A program made the translations under genes and the position numbers. The notes below the pieces were generated by a model. That model was not told where the DNA came from. It saw only the letters and a program-made list of their open reading frames with translations, and did no database searches. Of a stretch of 7,746 bases of DNA, positions 1 through 6,718 are shown piece by piece. The stretch comes from RFTU01 sp049423145 (GTDB taxonomy: Bacteria > Pseudomonadota > Gammaproteobacteria > Burkholderiales > Burkholderiaceae_C), in the NCBI GenBank assembly GCA_049423145.1, contig JBMSQF010000085.1:1-7746 (forward strand), in the 5' to 3' direction. The stretch's first letter is position 1. Each line of letters opens with the position of its first letter.

Positions 1-403
1 ACAGCAGCATGTTGGGGTCCATGCCGAAGCCCGGGCCCGAACCCCACAGGGCCAGCGCGGAGTTCTTGCCGTAGTGGTAGGCCACCACGCCATGGCCGCC
101 GTCGAGCGTGCCCTTGGCCACACCCTCGAGCAACTGGAAGGCCGGCACCACCGAACCCGCGGGCAGCACTTCGATCTTCAGGCGGGCGCCCGCCATGTCG
201 TTGATCTTCTTGGCAAAGTCATTGGCGTACTCGTGGAAGATGTCCTTGGCCGGCCAGGTGCTCTGGAACCGCAGCGTCGTCGTTTGGGCCTGCGACACCA
301 TGGGAGTGGCCAGTGCGCCGGCAGCAACGGTGCCGGTGGCGGCCTTGGCAAGGAAACGACGGCGTTCGGCCGGTTGGCGGGTCTTGGCGTTCTTCTCGGT
401 CAT
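1..403 (-). CDS. TRAP transporter substrate-binding protein (DctP family), 5' part only
   Basis: This is the first 134 codons of a gene that runs off the left edge; no stop lies in the window. The product is the periplasmic solute receptor of a TRAP transporter, which captures an organic acid or similar solute and hands it to a QM-type sodium-driven permease. The N-terminus carries a Tat signal: E-RRR-F-L at residues 13-18, a short Ala/Gly-rich hydrophobic stretch to about 36, and a plausible SQA|Q cleavage after residue 39. The mature start (TTTLRFQSTWPAKD, from 41) and the stretch from about 80 to 130 (VLPAGSVVPAFQ, then GTLDGGHG, then WGSGPGFGMDPN) match Tat-exported TRAP receptors common in Burkholderiales. 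The start at 403 is supported by AGGAG (complement of 410-414) six bases upstream. The ligand cannot be told because the specificity region lies outside the window. The gene has its own 207-nt upstream gap, so it is probably transcribed separately from the YceI genes. Confidence 0.9.
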   Translation of the reverse strand, partial: MTEKNAKTRQPAERRRFLAKAATGTVAAGALATPMVSQAQTTTLRFQSTWPAKDIFHEYANDFAKKINDMAGARLKIEVLPAGSVVPAFQLLEGVAKGTLDGGHGVVAYHYGKNSALALWGSGPGFGMDPNMLL

Positions 404-610
404 CAGGGTCTCCTGCGAGGGTGGAATGTCGGGGGATAGAAGGGTTCAGACGCGCGCGAGCCATTCGACAGCAGGCGCTCCTGTCCTAGACGGATGATGC
501 CCCCCAACCCCGCCGGCGATGGTTCGGGCTTACCCTTAATTCCCATGCCGCCAGGGGATTTGGCGATACGGCCCGTCCGGAGATTGGCCGCCCTCGGCCG
601 CTCTCGGGGC
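404..610. promoter_or_regulatory. Intergenic region upstream of the TRAP receptor gene, with a 19-bp interrupted palindrome
   Basis: This non-coding gap lies between the stop of the second YceI gene and the TRAP receptor start, both on the minus strand. It should hold the TRAP promoter. A dyad at 467-485 (GACAGCAGGCGCTCCTGTC) pairs seven of nine positions about its centre at 476 and sits 64-82 nt upstream of the start codon, a reasonable place for an operator. Downstream of the YceI stop the transcript has several short GGCC/CGGC pairings but no hairpin followed by a U-run, so I see no convincing intrinsic terminator. I could not pick a good -35/-10 pair. The operator role is inference from symmetry and position alone. 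Confidence 0.35.
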
Positions 611-1183
611 CTACTGCTTGATGGCCTCCACCTGGATGATCAGTTTCACCGCATCAGGGATGGCGGGAATGGCGTATCCCATGCCCCATTGGCTGCGCTG
701 TATCGTGGTTTCGAAGTCGCCGCCGCAGACTTCGCGCTTGAGGCGCGGGTGCTCGAAGCAATTGAATCGCAGGGCTTTGAGGGTCACGGGGTGGGTCTTG
801 CCCAGCAGGGTGAACGGGCCGGTGACCTCGGCCACCTTGTCCCCATCGAAGGTGAAGCGCTCTCCCACGAAACGGGCGGTGGGGTGGGCCTCGCTGTCGA
901 AGAAGTCCTTGCTCTGCAGGTGCTTGTCAAAGGGCAGCGTGCCCGTGTTGATCGAGGCGGTTTCGATCGAGATCTCGACCCGGCCCGATTTGCCGGCTTT
1001 GTCCAAGGTGATGCTGCCGGCCTTCTTGTCGAATCGTCCGCGATTGGTGCTGGTGCCGAAGTGCAGCACCTCGAAGGTGACGAAGGTGTGCGTGGGGTCG
1101 ATGGCATAGGTGGCGCTTTGCGCCAGGGCGGCACCGCTGGCCATGCCGAGCATCGCGGCGGTGAACATCAAGGTCTTCTTCAT
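611..1183 (-). CDS. YceI family secreted protein (first paralogue, 190 aa)
   Basis: The product is a periplasmic YceI-family beta-barrel (lipocalin-like) protein. Members of the family bind polyisoprenoid or related hydrophobic molecules, but no reaction is assigned. A Sec signal peptide is clear: KK at residues 2-3, a hydrophobic core to about 20, and cleavage at ALA|Q after residue 21. The mature protein opens with the family signature (YAIDPTHTFVTFEVLHFG, about 26-43). It also has the HLQSKDFFDSEAHPTARF block (88-105) and the TGPFTLLGKTHPVTL block (121-135). Length is close to E. coli YceI (about 190 aa). Two cysteines in the mature part (C142 and C153) could form a disulfide. The start is supported by GAGGA five bases upstream. 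It lies 44 nt after the other YceI gene and is the last gene of the cytochrome b561/YceI cluster. The two paralogues differ strongly, so this is not a recent duplication. Confidence 0.93.
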   Translation of the reverse strand: MKKTLMFTAAMLGMASGAALAQSATYAIDPTHTFVTFEVLHFGTSTNRGRFDKKAGSITLDKAGKSGRVEISIETASINTGTLPFDKHLQSKDFFDSEAHPTARFVGERFTFDGDKVAEVTGPFTLLGKTHPVTLKALRFNCFEHPRLKREVCGGDFETTIQRSQWGMGYAIPAIPDAVKLIIQVEAIKQ

Positions 1184-1227
1184 GGGTTTCCTCGCTGTCT
1201 AGTGAAAAGGGATGCCGGGGACGGCGT

Positions 1228-1833
1228 TCACAGCGGCGCCATGCCGCTGAGCTGGATCTTGAATTTCACCTGCACCTCATCGGCCACCATCGAGGTGTCG
1301 CTCCAGGCACCGTCGCCGATCTTGAAGGCCAGGCGTTTGATGGAAAAGGCCCCGGTGGCCGTGGTGCGCAGGGACGCGCCGGCGCCCGTCTGGCTGAGGA
1401 TCACGGGCACCGAAACGGTTTGTGTGGAGCCCTTGATGCTCAGCGGGCCGGTGACTTCATAGCGCCCCTTGCCAGTGGCTTTGATCGCGGCGCTCTGGAA
1501 CTGCGCCTGCGGAAACTTGGCGGTGTGGAACCATTCGGGCTTGATCACCTCGGCATCGGTATCGGCCGCGCCCAGCGTCACGCTGCCCATGTCGATGGTG
1601 AAGGCGATCTTGCCGGCCTCGGGCTTCTTCAGGTCAAACTGGATGGCTGCGCTCCATTTGCGGAACTGGCCGTCCACCGGCACACCCATCTGGCGCGTGG
1701 TGAAGGCGATTTCACTGCCGGCGGGGATCACCTGCTGGGCCTGGACGGCCGACAGGCCGGCCATCAACAGAGCCAGGGTACAGGCCGCACCACGCGGCAC
1801 CGCCCTTGGGGTGGACCGGTTCGGGGACTTCAT
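1228..1833 (-). CDS. YceI family secreted protein (second paralogue, 201 aa), translationally coupled to cytochrome b561
   Basis: This is a second periplasmic YceI-family protein of 201 aa. Its signal peptide has an arginine-rich n-region (residues 1-14), a hydrophobic core around 16-30 and a likely VQA|Q cleavage after residue 32. Family features are the opening QVIPAGSEIAFTTRQMGVPVDGQF (33-56), PEWFHTAKFPQAQF (99-112) and TGPLSIKGSTQTVSVPV (128-144). The mature protein has no cysteine, unlike the neighbouring paralogue. The open frame extends upstream to 2223, but that part lies on the cytochrome b561 gene in another frame. The start at 1833 is chosen because the signal peptide begins there, because GGAG (complement of 1843-1846) lies nine bases upstream, and because its ATG overlaps the cytochrome stop as ATGA. 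That overlap suggests translational coupling. Pairing with cytochrome b561 mirrors the yceJ-yceI arrangement of E. coli. The biochemical role is unknown. Confidence 0.92.
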   Translation of the reverse strand: MKSPNRSTPRAVPRGAACTLALLMAGLSAVQAQQVIPAGSEIAFTTRQMGVPVDGQFRKWSAAIQFDLKKPEAGKIAFTIDMGSVTLGAADTDAEVIKPEWFHTAKFPQAQFQSAAIKATGKGRYEVTGPLSIKGSTQTVSVPVILSQTGAGASLRTTATGAFSIKRLAFKIGDGAWSDTSMVADEVQVKFKIQLSGMAPL

Positions 1834-2375
1834 CAGGGGGGGCTCCAGGCCATGCGCCGCAGCAGGCCATCTCGGTCGATGAAATGGTGCTTGAGGGCAC
1901 CCAACACATGGAGGGCCACGACGGCCGCCAGCATCCAAGCCAGGCCGCCGTGCCACGGTTTGAGCAGTTCCGCCAGGGCTGCACTCTTGGCGACGAAGTC
2001 GGGCAGGGGCAGAACGCCGAACAGGACAACGGGGAAGCCCGCGGCTGAGCTGTAGGCCCAACCCATCAGGGGCACCGCGAAGAACAGCAGGTAGAGCAGG
2101 ACATGGGTCACGCGGGCCGCGCGCCGCTGCCAAAGCGGCATGGCGGGTTCGGCGGGCGGCCGATGGGTCAGGCGCCACAGCAGCCGAAAGGCCGAGAGGG
2201 TGAGGATGAGCACACCGGCCCACTTGTGCCAGTTGTAGAGCTTGAGGCGCTGCGGCGAAAACGGCAGGCTGGTCATGTACAGGCCCATGCAGAAGATGCC
2301 CACAATCGCCACGGCCAGCACCCCGTGCAGGGCGATGGCTGTGCGGGTGTAGCGCAGGTCCGACGGGGCGAGCAT
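1833..2375 (-). CDS. Cytochrome b561 family membrane protein (YceJ/CybB-like, 180 aa)
   Basis: The product is a four-helix inner-membrane di-heme b-type cytochrome, expected to shuttle electrons between the quinone pool and a periplasmic or membrane partner. Hydrophobic helices lie at about residues 13-33, 49-68, 88-108 and 143-163. Histidines in or beside them (H17, H50, H91, H142, H156) are the heme-ligand candidates of the CybB/YceJ family. RYTRTAIALHG near the start and NWHKWAG at 48-54 are typical. The start at 2375 is chosen because family members begin just before this helix. The Shine-Dalgarno is weak (GGGG directly abutting ATG), and an in-frame GTG lies two codons upstream. An in-frame ATG at 2465 would overlap the upstream gene by 46 nt and add 30 residues that look unlike the family. 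It starts 44 nt after the oxidoreductase stop and overlaps the following YceI start. The electron partner is not known. Confidence 0.9.
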   Translation of the reverse strand: MLAPSDLRYTRTAIALHGVLAVAIVGIFCMGLYMTSLPFSPQRLKLYNWHKWAGVLILTLSAFRLLWRLTHRPPAEPAMPLWQRRAARVTHVLLYLLFFAVPLMGWAYSSAAGFPVVLFGVLPLPDFVAKSAALAELLKPWHGGLAWMLAAVVALHVLGALKHHFIDRDGLLRRMAWSPP

Positions 2376-2419
2376 CCCCACAGTGTGCCGCGTTTGCGGA
2401 TCACCCGTGGTGCCGGCGA

Positions 2420-5400
2420 CTATGTGGGCGTGCCGGCGCGCCAGCGCCCCATCAGCGCTGTCCAACGGGGTCGTACCCGCGCCAGGTGGGCCGCCTTGAC
2501 GTGCCCAAAGCCGCGGATGTCCTGGGGCAGTTGGGCAATCTCCACGGCCTGTGCCAGGCGCTCCGGCCTCAGCCCCGTGAGCAGCTCTTCGACGCAGGCG
2601 CGATACTCCTGGATCAGGGTGCGTTCCATGCGGCGCTCTTCGGTCTGGCCGAACACATCGAACGCAGTGCCGCGCAGGCCCTTCATCCGCGCCAAAAGAC
2701 CGAAGGCGCTGCGGACCCAGGGACCGAAAGCGCGCTTGATGGGTTCGCCCTTTTCATTGAGCTGGGACAGGCCGGGCGGCGCCAGGTGGTGCACCAGCTT
2801 GTAATCGCCTTCAAACTGCTCCTGGATCCGCTGGACAAAGCGAGCGTCGGTGTGCAGGCGTGCCACTTCATACTCGTCCTTGTAGGCCATGAGCTTGAAG
2901 AGGTTGTGCGCCACTGCCAAGGTCAGGCGCGTGCTGCCCAGCGGCGCCTCGACAGCCTGCACCCGCTCCACGAAGTCGAGGTACTGCCGCGCATAGGCGG
3001 CACTCTGGTAATCGGTGAGGAACCCTACACGGCGTTGGAGCACCTCGTCGAGTGAGGGCTGACGCAGCACCTGAATGACCTGTCTGGCCTGGTAGTGCGC
3101 ACGCACCTCCTCAAGGTCTTGAGCGCAGCGGCGCCCCCATTCGAACGCGGCCTTGTTCTTCTCAACTTGTACGCCGTTGAGCTCGATGGCCCGCATCAGC
3201 GAGGGCCGACCCAGCGGGATGCGGCCCATCTGCCAGGCGTAGCCCAGCATCAAGGGGTTCGTGTAGATGCTGTCGCCCAGCAGCTGCGTGGCCACTTCCT
3301 CGGCGTCGAAGAGACCGATGGCTGCGCGGCCGACGGCCCGTTCGATGGCCGCTTCGCAGCCACCCTCGGGAAACTGCCAGTTGGGGTTCTTGACGAAGGC
3401 CGCCGTGGGGGTGCCGTGGGTGTTCAGCGCCACAACGGTGCGGCCCTCTTGCATCACCGAGAGCGTGCTTCTGCTGGCGGCCACGATGCTGTCGCAGCCG
3501 ATCACCAGGTCGGCCTTGGCCATGTCCACCTTGGAGGTGTGGATGGCGCCCGGGCCTTGGGCGATCTGAACATGGCTCCAGGTGGCGCCGCCCTTTTGCG
3601 CCAGGCCTGCCGAGTCCTGCGTCACCACGCACTGGCCTTCCAGGTGGGCGGCCATCCCCAGCAGTTGTCCGATGGTGATGACGCCGGTGCCGCCGACGCC
3701 ACCCACCACGATGCCCCAGGCTTCACGCGCGACCGGCACCACCGGTTCGGGCAGGGCAGGCAGGGCCCAGGGGTCGATGCGGCGGTCCTCCTTCTTGGGT
3801 TTGCGCAGCTGGCCGCCCTCGACGGTGACAAAGCTGGGGCAGAAGCCCTTGGTGCAGGAGTAGTCCTTGTTGCAGGTGTTCTGGTTGATGCGGCGCTTGC
3901 GGCCGAACTCGGTTTCCACCGGTTCCACCGACAGGCAGTTGCTCTGCGCGGAGCAGTCGCCGCAGCCTTCGCACACCAGTTCGTTGATCACCACGCGCTT
4001 GGCCGGATCCACCAGGGTGCCGCGCTTGCGCCGCCGCCGCTTCTCAGTGGCGCAGGTCTGGTCATAGATGATGACGGTGCAGCCTGAGATCTCGCGAAAC
4101 TCGCGCTGGATGCGGTCAAGCGCGTCCCGATGGTGAACGGTCACGCCGGGCTCGAGCGCAACGCCCTCGTACTTGGTGGGCTCATCGGTGACGATGACGA
4201 GCTTCTTCACGCCCTCGCTGACGAGACTCTTTTGGATCTGCAGGACCGAGTGGCCCTCGGGCCTCTCGCCCACCGGTTGCCCCCCGGTCATGGCCACCGC
4301 GTCGTTGTAGAGCACCTTGTAGGTGATGTTGACCCCCGCGGTGATGCTCTGGCGGATGGCCAGCAGCCCGCTGTGGAAGTAGGTGCCATCGCCCAGGTTG
4401 GCAAACACATGCGGGTCGGTGGTGAAGGGCGCTTGGCCCACCCAGGCCACACCCTCGCCGCCCATCTGGCTGTAGGTGCTGGTGCTGCGGTCCATCCAGA
4501 TGGTCATGAAATGGCAACCGATGCCGGCCATGGCGCGTGAACCCTCGGGGACCCGTGTGCTGGTGTTGTGCGGGCAGCCGCTGCAGAACCACGGCTGGCG
4601 CTCGCCGGTGCTCTTCACATCGAGGGCTGCCATTTCGCGTTCCTTGGCTTCGATCACGCGCAGCCGCTGTTCCATGCGCGCGGCGATTTCACTGCCCTCC
4701 GGCGCCAGGCCGCGCTTCTTCAGGCGTTTGGCCAGGGCCTTGGCGATCAGGCTCGGCGTGAGGTCTGCATTGGCGCGCAGCAGCCAGTTGGCGCTGGGGT
4801 TGGGCTGGCTCCATTCCCCACCCGTGTGGTCCCCTTCGGGCTCATCGAACTTGCCCAATACGTCCGGGCGCACATCCGGCCGCCAGTTGTAGAGCTCTTC
4901 CTTGAGTTGGTATTCGATGATCTGTCGCTTTTCCTCCACCACCAGGATTTCCTGCAGACCCTGCGCGAAGTCGCGCGTGATGTTGGCCTCCAAGGGCCAG
5001 ACGACATTGACCTTGTGCACGCGGATGCCCAAGGCGCGGCAGGTGTCGTCGTCCAGACCCAGATCCAGCAAGGCCTGTCGCATGTCGTTGTAGGCCTTGC
5101 CGCTGGCGATGAGTCCGAATGTGTCGCCTGGGGTGGCCACCACGTTGTGATTCAGGCGGTTGGCGCGCACGTAAGCCAGTGCCGCATACCACTTGTGGCT
5201 GAACAGACGCTGCTCCTGCTCGAGCGCCATGTCGGGCCACCGGATGTGGACGCCACCGGGTGGCATGGGAAAGTCCTCCGGCAGGAGGATCCGCACGCGG
5301 TCGGGGCTCACATCGATGCTGGAGGACGACTCCACCACCTCCTGAATCGTCTTCATCCCGGTCCAGACGCCGGCAAAGCGGCTCATGGCAAAGGCATGCA

Positions 5401-5983
5401 AGCCCATGTCCAGGATGTCCTGCACGCTCGATGGGAAGAAGACGGGCAGACCGCAGGCCTTGAAGATGTGGTCGCTCTGGTGGGCCGCGGTGCTGCTCTT
5501 GGCCACATGGTCATCGCCGGCGACTGCGATCACGCCGCCGTGCCGGGCGGTGCCGGCCATGTTGGCATGCTTGAACACATCCGCGCAGCGGTCGACGCCT
5601 GGGCCCTTGCCGTACCAGATGCCGAAGACACCATCGTGCTTCTTGGACTGCGGGTAGAGGTCCAGTTGCTGGGTGCCCCACAGGGCCGTGGCGGCCAGCT
5701 CTTCGTTCACACCGGGCTGGAACACCACGTTTTGTGCGGCCAGGTGTTTCTTGGCCTGCCACAAGGCTTGGTCGTAGCCGCCCAAGGGGCTTCCGCGGTA
5801 GCCACTGACGAAGCCGGCGGTGTTCAGCCCTGCCAATGCGTCGCGCTGGCGCTGAAGCATTGGCAGGCGCACCAGGGCTTGCACGCCACTCATGAAGGCG
5901 CGTCCCTCCGAGAGCGTGTACTTGTCGTCCAGCGATACCGACTGCAGGGCACGCAGTACATCGGCGCTCAGGGGTGCGTTCAT
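2420..5983 (-). CDS. Indolepyruvate-type 2-oxoacid:ferredoxin oxidoreductase, single-chain fused form (1187 aa)
   Basis: This thiamine-diphosphate and iron-sulfur enzyme oxidatively decarboxylates a 2-oxoacid (aryl-pyruvate or branched-chain type) with CoA to an acyl-CoA, CO2 and reduced ferredoxin in the cytoplasm. It is the long proteobacterial form in which IorA- and IorB-like parts are one chain. Visible parts in order: the pyrimidine-binding domain (GFVSGYRGSPLGGYD at 57-71, NEE at 93-95, YGKGPGVDR at 124-132, GDDHVAKSSTAAHQSD at 156-171); WFCSGCPHN at 465-473; the TPP/Mg motif GDG at 531-533 with N560; an iron-sulfur region with Cys 671, 674, 677, 683 and then 704, 710, 715; the IorB-type domain starting with GGVGGTG at 761-767; and a C-terminal helical region of the DUF6537 kind (about 960-1160). 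GGAGG (complement of 5988-5992) lies four bases before the ATG. No frameshift is seen. It heads the minus-strand cluster and is divergent from an Lrp/AsnC regulator. The substrate is not determinable from sequence; 'indolepyruvate' is a family label. Confidence 0.94.
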   Translation of the reverse strand: MNAPLSADVLRALQSVSLDDKYTLSEGRAFMSGVQALVRLPMLQRQRDALAGLNTAGFVSGYRGSPLGGYDQALWQAKKHLAAQNVVFQPGVNEELAATALWGTQQLDLYPQSKKHDGVFGIWYGKGPGVDRCADVFKHANMAGTARHGGVIAVAGDDHVAKSSTAAHQSDHIFKACGLPVFFPSSVQDILDMGLHAFAMSRFAGVWTGMKTIQEVVESSSSIDVSPDRVRILLPEDFPMPPGGVHIRWPDMALEQEQRLFSHKWYAALAYVRANRLNHNVVATPGDTFGLIASGKAYNDMRQALLDLGLDDDTCRALGIRVHKVNVVWPLEANITRDFAQGLQEILVVEEKRQIIEYQLKEELYNWRPDVRPDVLGKFDEPEGDHTGGEWSQPNPSANWLLRANADLTPSLIAKALAKRLKKRGLAPEGSEIAARMEQRLRVIEAKEREMAALDVKSTGERQPWFCSGCPHNTSTRVPEGSRAMAGIGCHFMTIWMDRSTSTYSQMGGEGVAWVGQAPFTTDPHVFANLGDGTYFHSGLLAIRQSITAGVNITYKVLYNDAVAMTGGQPVGERPEGHSVLQIQKSLVSEGVKKLVIVTDEPTKYEGVALEPGVTVHHRDALDRIQREFREISGCTVIIYDQTCATEKRRRRKRGTLVDPAKRVVINELVCEGCGDCSAQSNCLSVEPVETEFGRKRRINQNTCNKDYSCTKGFCPSFVTVEGGQLRKPKKEDRRIDPWALPALPEPVVPVAREAWGIVVGGVGGTGVITIGQLLGMAAHLEGQCVVTQDSAGLAQKGGATWSHVQIAQGPGAIHTSKVDMAKADLVIGCDSIVAASRSTLSVMQEGRTVVALNTHGTPTAAFVKNPNWQFPEGGCEAAIERAVGRAAIGLFDAEEVATQLLGDSIYTNPLMLGYAWQMGRIPLGRPSLMRAIELNGVQVEKNKAAFEWGRRCAQDLEEVRAHYQARQVIQVLRQPSLDEVLQRRVGFLTDYQSAAYARQYLDFVERVQAVEAPLGSTRLTLAVAHNLFKLMAYKDEYEVARLHTDARFVQRIQEQFEGDYKLVHHLAPPGLSQLNEKGEPIKRAFGPWVRSAFGLLARMKGLRGTAFDVFGQTEERRMERTLIQEYRACVEELLTGLRPERLAQAVEIAQLPQDIRGFGHVKAAHLARVRPRWTALMGRWRAGTPT

Positions 5984-6120
5984 GAAACCTCCACGGATGA
6001 ACGGCCGCAGTCTAGAGGGGAACTCGGGACAGATGTTTGCGATTCATGCCCATTACTCGGCCCTAATTGAAAGAGAATTGCGCAGAACGGGCGAATTTTG
6101 AAAACAGGAGGCGCATTGCG
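5984..6120. promoter_or_regulatory. Divergent promoter region between the oxidoreductase and the Lrp/AsnC regulator
   Basis: This 137-nt gap must carry promoters for both divergent genes. The stretch from about 6036 to 6105 is clearly richer in A+T than the surroundings. Two small symmetric elements lie there. One is ATTACTCGGCCCTAAT at 6052-6067 (ATTA/TAAT arms). The other is at 6076-6097, where AATTGCG is mirrored by GCGAATT with one unpaired base. AT-cored weak dyads of this size are the type Lrp/AsnC proteins bind, so autoregulation and control of the oxidoreductase from here is a reasonable inference. I see no strong sigma-70 -35/-10 pair; TTGCGA (6037-6042) with CCTAAT (6062-6067) has a poor 19-nt spacing. 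Confidence 0.5.
6106..6111 (+). promoter_or_regulatory. Ribosome binding site that fixes the Lrp/AsnC start
   Basis: A perfect AGGAGG lies nine bases before the ATG at 6121. The open frame continues upstream to a TTG at 6067, but that extension would run through this Shine-Dalgarno and the AT-rich promoter region. The protein from 6121 (MLDRYDLAILDELQ) starts exactly where Lrp/AsnC proteins normally begin. This decides in favour of 6121. Confidence 0.85.
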
Positions 6121-6609
6121 ATGCTGGACCGCTACGACCTGGCCATACTCGACGAACTCCAAAACGACGGCCGCCTCACCAATGCGGAACTGGCGGCCCG
6201 CGTGGGGCTGTCGGCTGCACCGTGCTGGCGGCGCGTGCGCGCGCTGGAGGAGGCGGGCTACATCACCGGCTACCGTGCCGTGATTGACCGACACCGCATC
6301 GGTCTGGGTGTGTTGGCCTTTGTGCGCTTGGATGCCCTGCGCAACACCGCCGAGCTCACGCGGGCGATGGAGGAGGCCATCCACGGCATCCCCGAAGTGG
6401 TGAGCTGCCACTACATCAGCGGGACCGGCACCTTCGAACTGCAGGTGGTGAGTCAGGACCTGGAAACCTTTTCCCACTTCGCGCGCACGGTGCTGTTGAA
6501 CCTGCCGAATGTGAAGGACCTCCAAACGAGTTTCTCGCTCGGCGAGGTGAAGGCCGGCGGGGCCTTCCCGCTGCAGCATCTGCGGTCCGGGCAGGTCCAT
6601 CGCGGTTGA
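6121..6609 (+). CDS. Lrp/AsnC family transcriptional regulator (162 aa)
   Basis: This is a DNA-binding regulator of the feast/famine type, acting as dimers or octamers that sense an amino acid or a related metabolite. The N-terminal winged helix-turn-helix is clear: DRYDLAILDELQNDGRLTNAELA from residue 3, then the recognition segment ARVGLSAAPCWRRVRALEEAGYI (about 26-48). A linker leads to the RAM ligand-binding/oligomerisation domain (about 62-140), with GTGTFELQVV at 101-110 in the place of the usual effector-loop glycine motif. Length is typical of the family. The C-terminal tail after 145 is short and unremarkable. It is transcribed away from the oxidoreductase gene, the classical layout for a regulator and its target, so I infer that it responds to an amino acid whose 2-oxoacid the enzyme oxidises (aromatic or branched-chain). 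It may also repress itself through the shared region. The ligand is unknown. Confidence 0.94.
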   Translation: MLDRYDLAILDELQNDGRLTNAELAARVGLSAAPCWRRVRALEEAGYITGYRAVIDRHRIGLGVLAFVRLDALRNTAELTRAMEEAIHGIPEVVSCHYISGTGTFELQVVSQDLETFSHFARTVLLNLPNVKDLQTSFSLGEVKAGGAFPLQHLRSGQVHRG

Positions 6610-6635
6610 GTTCACCAAGGCAGTGCGCCCTCGGC

Positions 6636-6648
6636 TTGTCCTGGACAA
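6636..6648. repeat. Short perfect inverted repeat TTGTCC-T-GGACAA after the Lrp/AsnC gene
   Basis: This is a 13-bp perfect palindrome about a single central T, 27 nt past the regulator's stop codon and about 38 nt upstream of the NtrC-type site. As RNA it would fold only as a 5-bp stem with a CTG loop and has no following U-run, so it makes a poor intrinsic terminator. A small operator is equally possible. No regulator is recognised. Confidence 0.35.
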
Positions 6649-6673
6649 ATTAGTGCAAGCCCCATGCTCTGGG

Positions 6674-6690
6674 TGCACCGCGATGGTGCG
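6674..6690 (+). promoter_or_regulatory. NtrC-type enhancer site upstream of the NrtA-like gene
   Basis: The sequence is TGCACC-GCGAT-GGTGCG, an inverted repeat with a 5-nt spacer. It matches 11 of the 12 arm positions of the known NtrC (NRI) binding consensus TGCACC-N5-GGTGCA. Its centre (6682) lies about 38 nt upstream of the -24 element and roughly 63 nt upstream of the predicted transcription start, a workable position for an enhancer-binding activator. The neighbouring sigma-54 promoter and the nitrate-uptake gene downstream make the call much stronger than the dyad alone. One site is clear; I did not find a convincing second one. Confidence 0.68.
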
Positions 6691-6718
6691 CCGTTTCGGT
6701 TTGGAGCGGATTGGCAGG

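Noticed and set aside
541..610. GC-rich pairings after the last YceI stop as an intrinsic terminator
   Set aside because: The stems are only four to five pairs and no U-run follows.
494..1462. 322-codon open frame on the plus strand covering one YceI gene and part of the other
   Set aside because: Both YceI genes on the minus strand have signal peptides, family motifs and ribosome binding sites; the plus-strand frame has none.
1834..2223. Upstream extension of the second YceI reading frame
   Set aside because: It lies wholly within the cytochrome b561 gene in another frame and would put about 130 residues before the signal peptide.
2376..2465. Longer cytochrome b561 start at 2465
   Set aside because: It would overlap the oxidoreductase end by 46 nt, and the extra 30 residues do not look like the family's N-terminus. 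The weak ribosome site at 2375 leaves some doubt.
3095..4087. 330-codon open frame on the plus strand
   Set aside because: It is a shadow of the iron-sulfur and IorB-like parts of the oxidoreductase; the composition is Ala/Gly/His-rich with no recognisable domain.
4568..6070. 500-codon open frame on the plus strand opposite the oxidoreductase
   Set aside because: It is antisense to a gene with unmistakable conserved motifs, its protein resembles no family I know, and long antisense frames are expected in high-GC DNA.
5980..6678. 232-codon minus-strand open frame over the Lrp/AsnC gene
   Set aside because: It crosses the divergent promoter region and lies opposite a clear helix-turn-helix regulator.
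6655..6679. Possible second NtrC half-site pair (TGCAAG ... GGTGCA)
   Set aside because: The spacing between the half-sites does not fit the five-base gap, and the arms match poorly.
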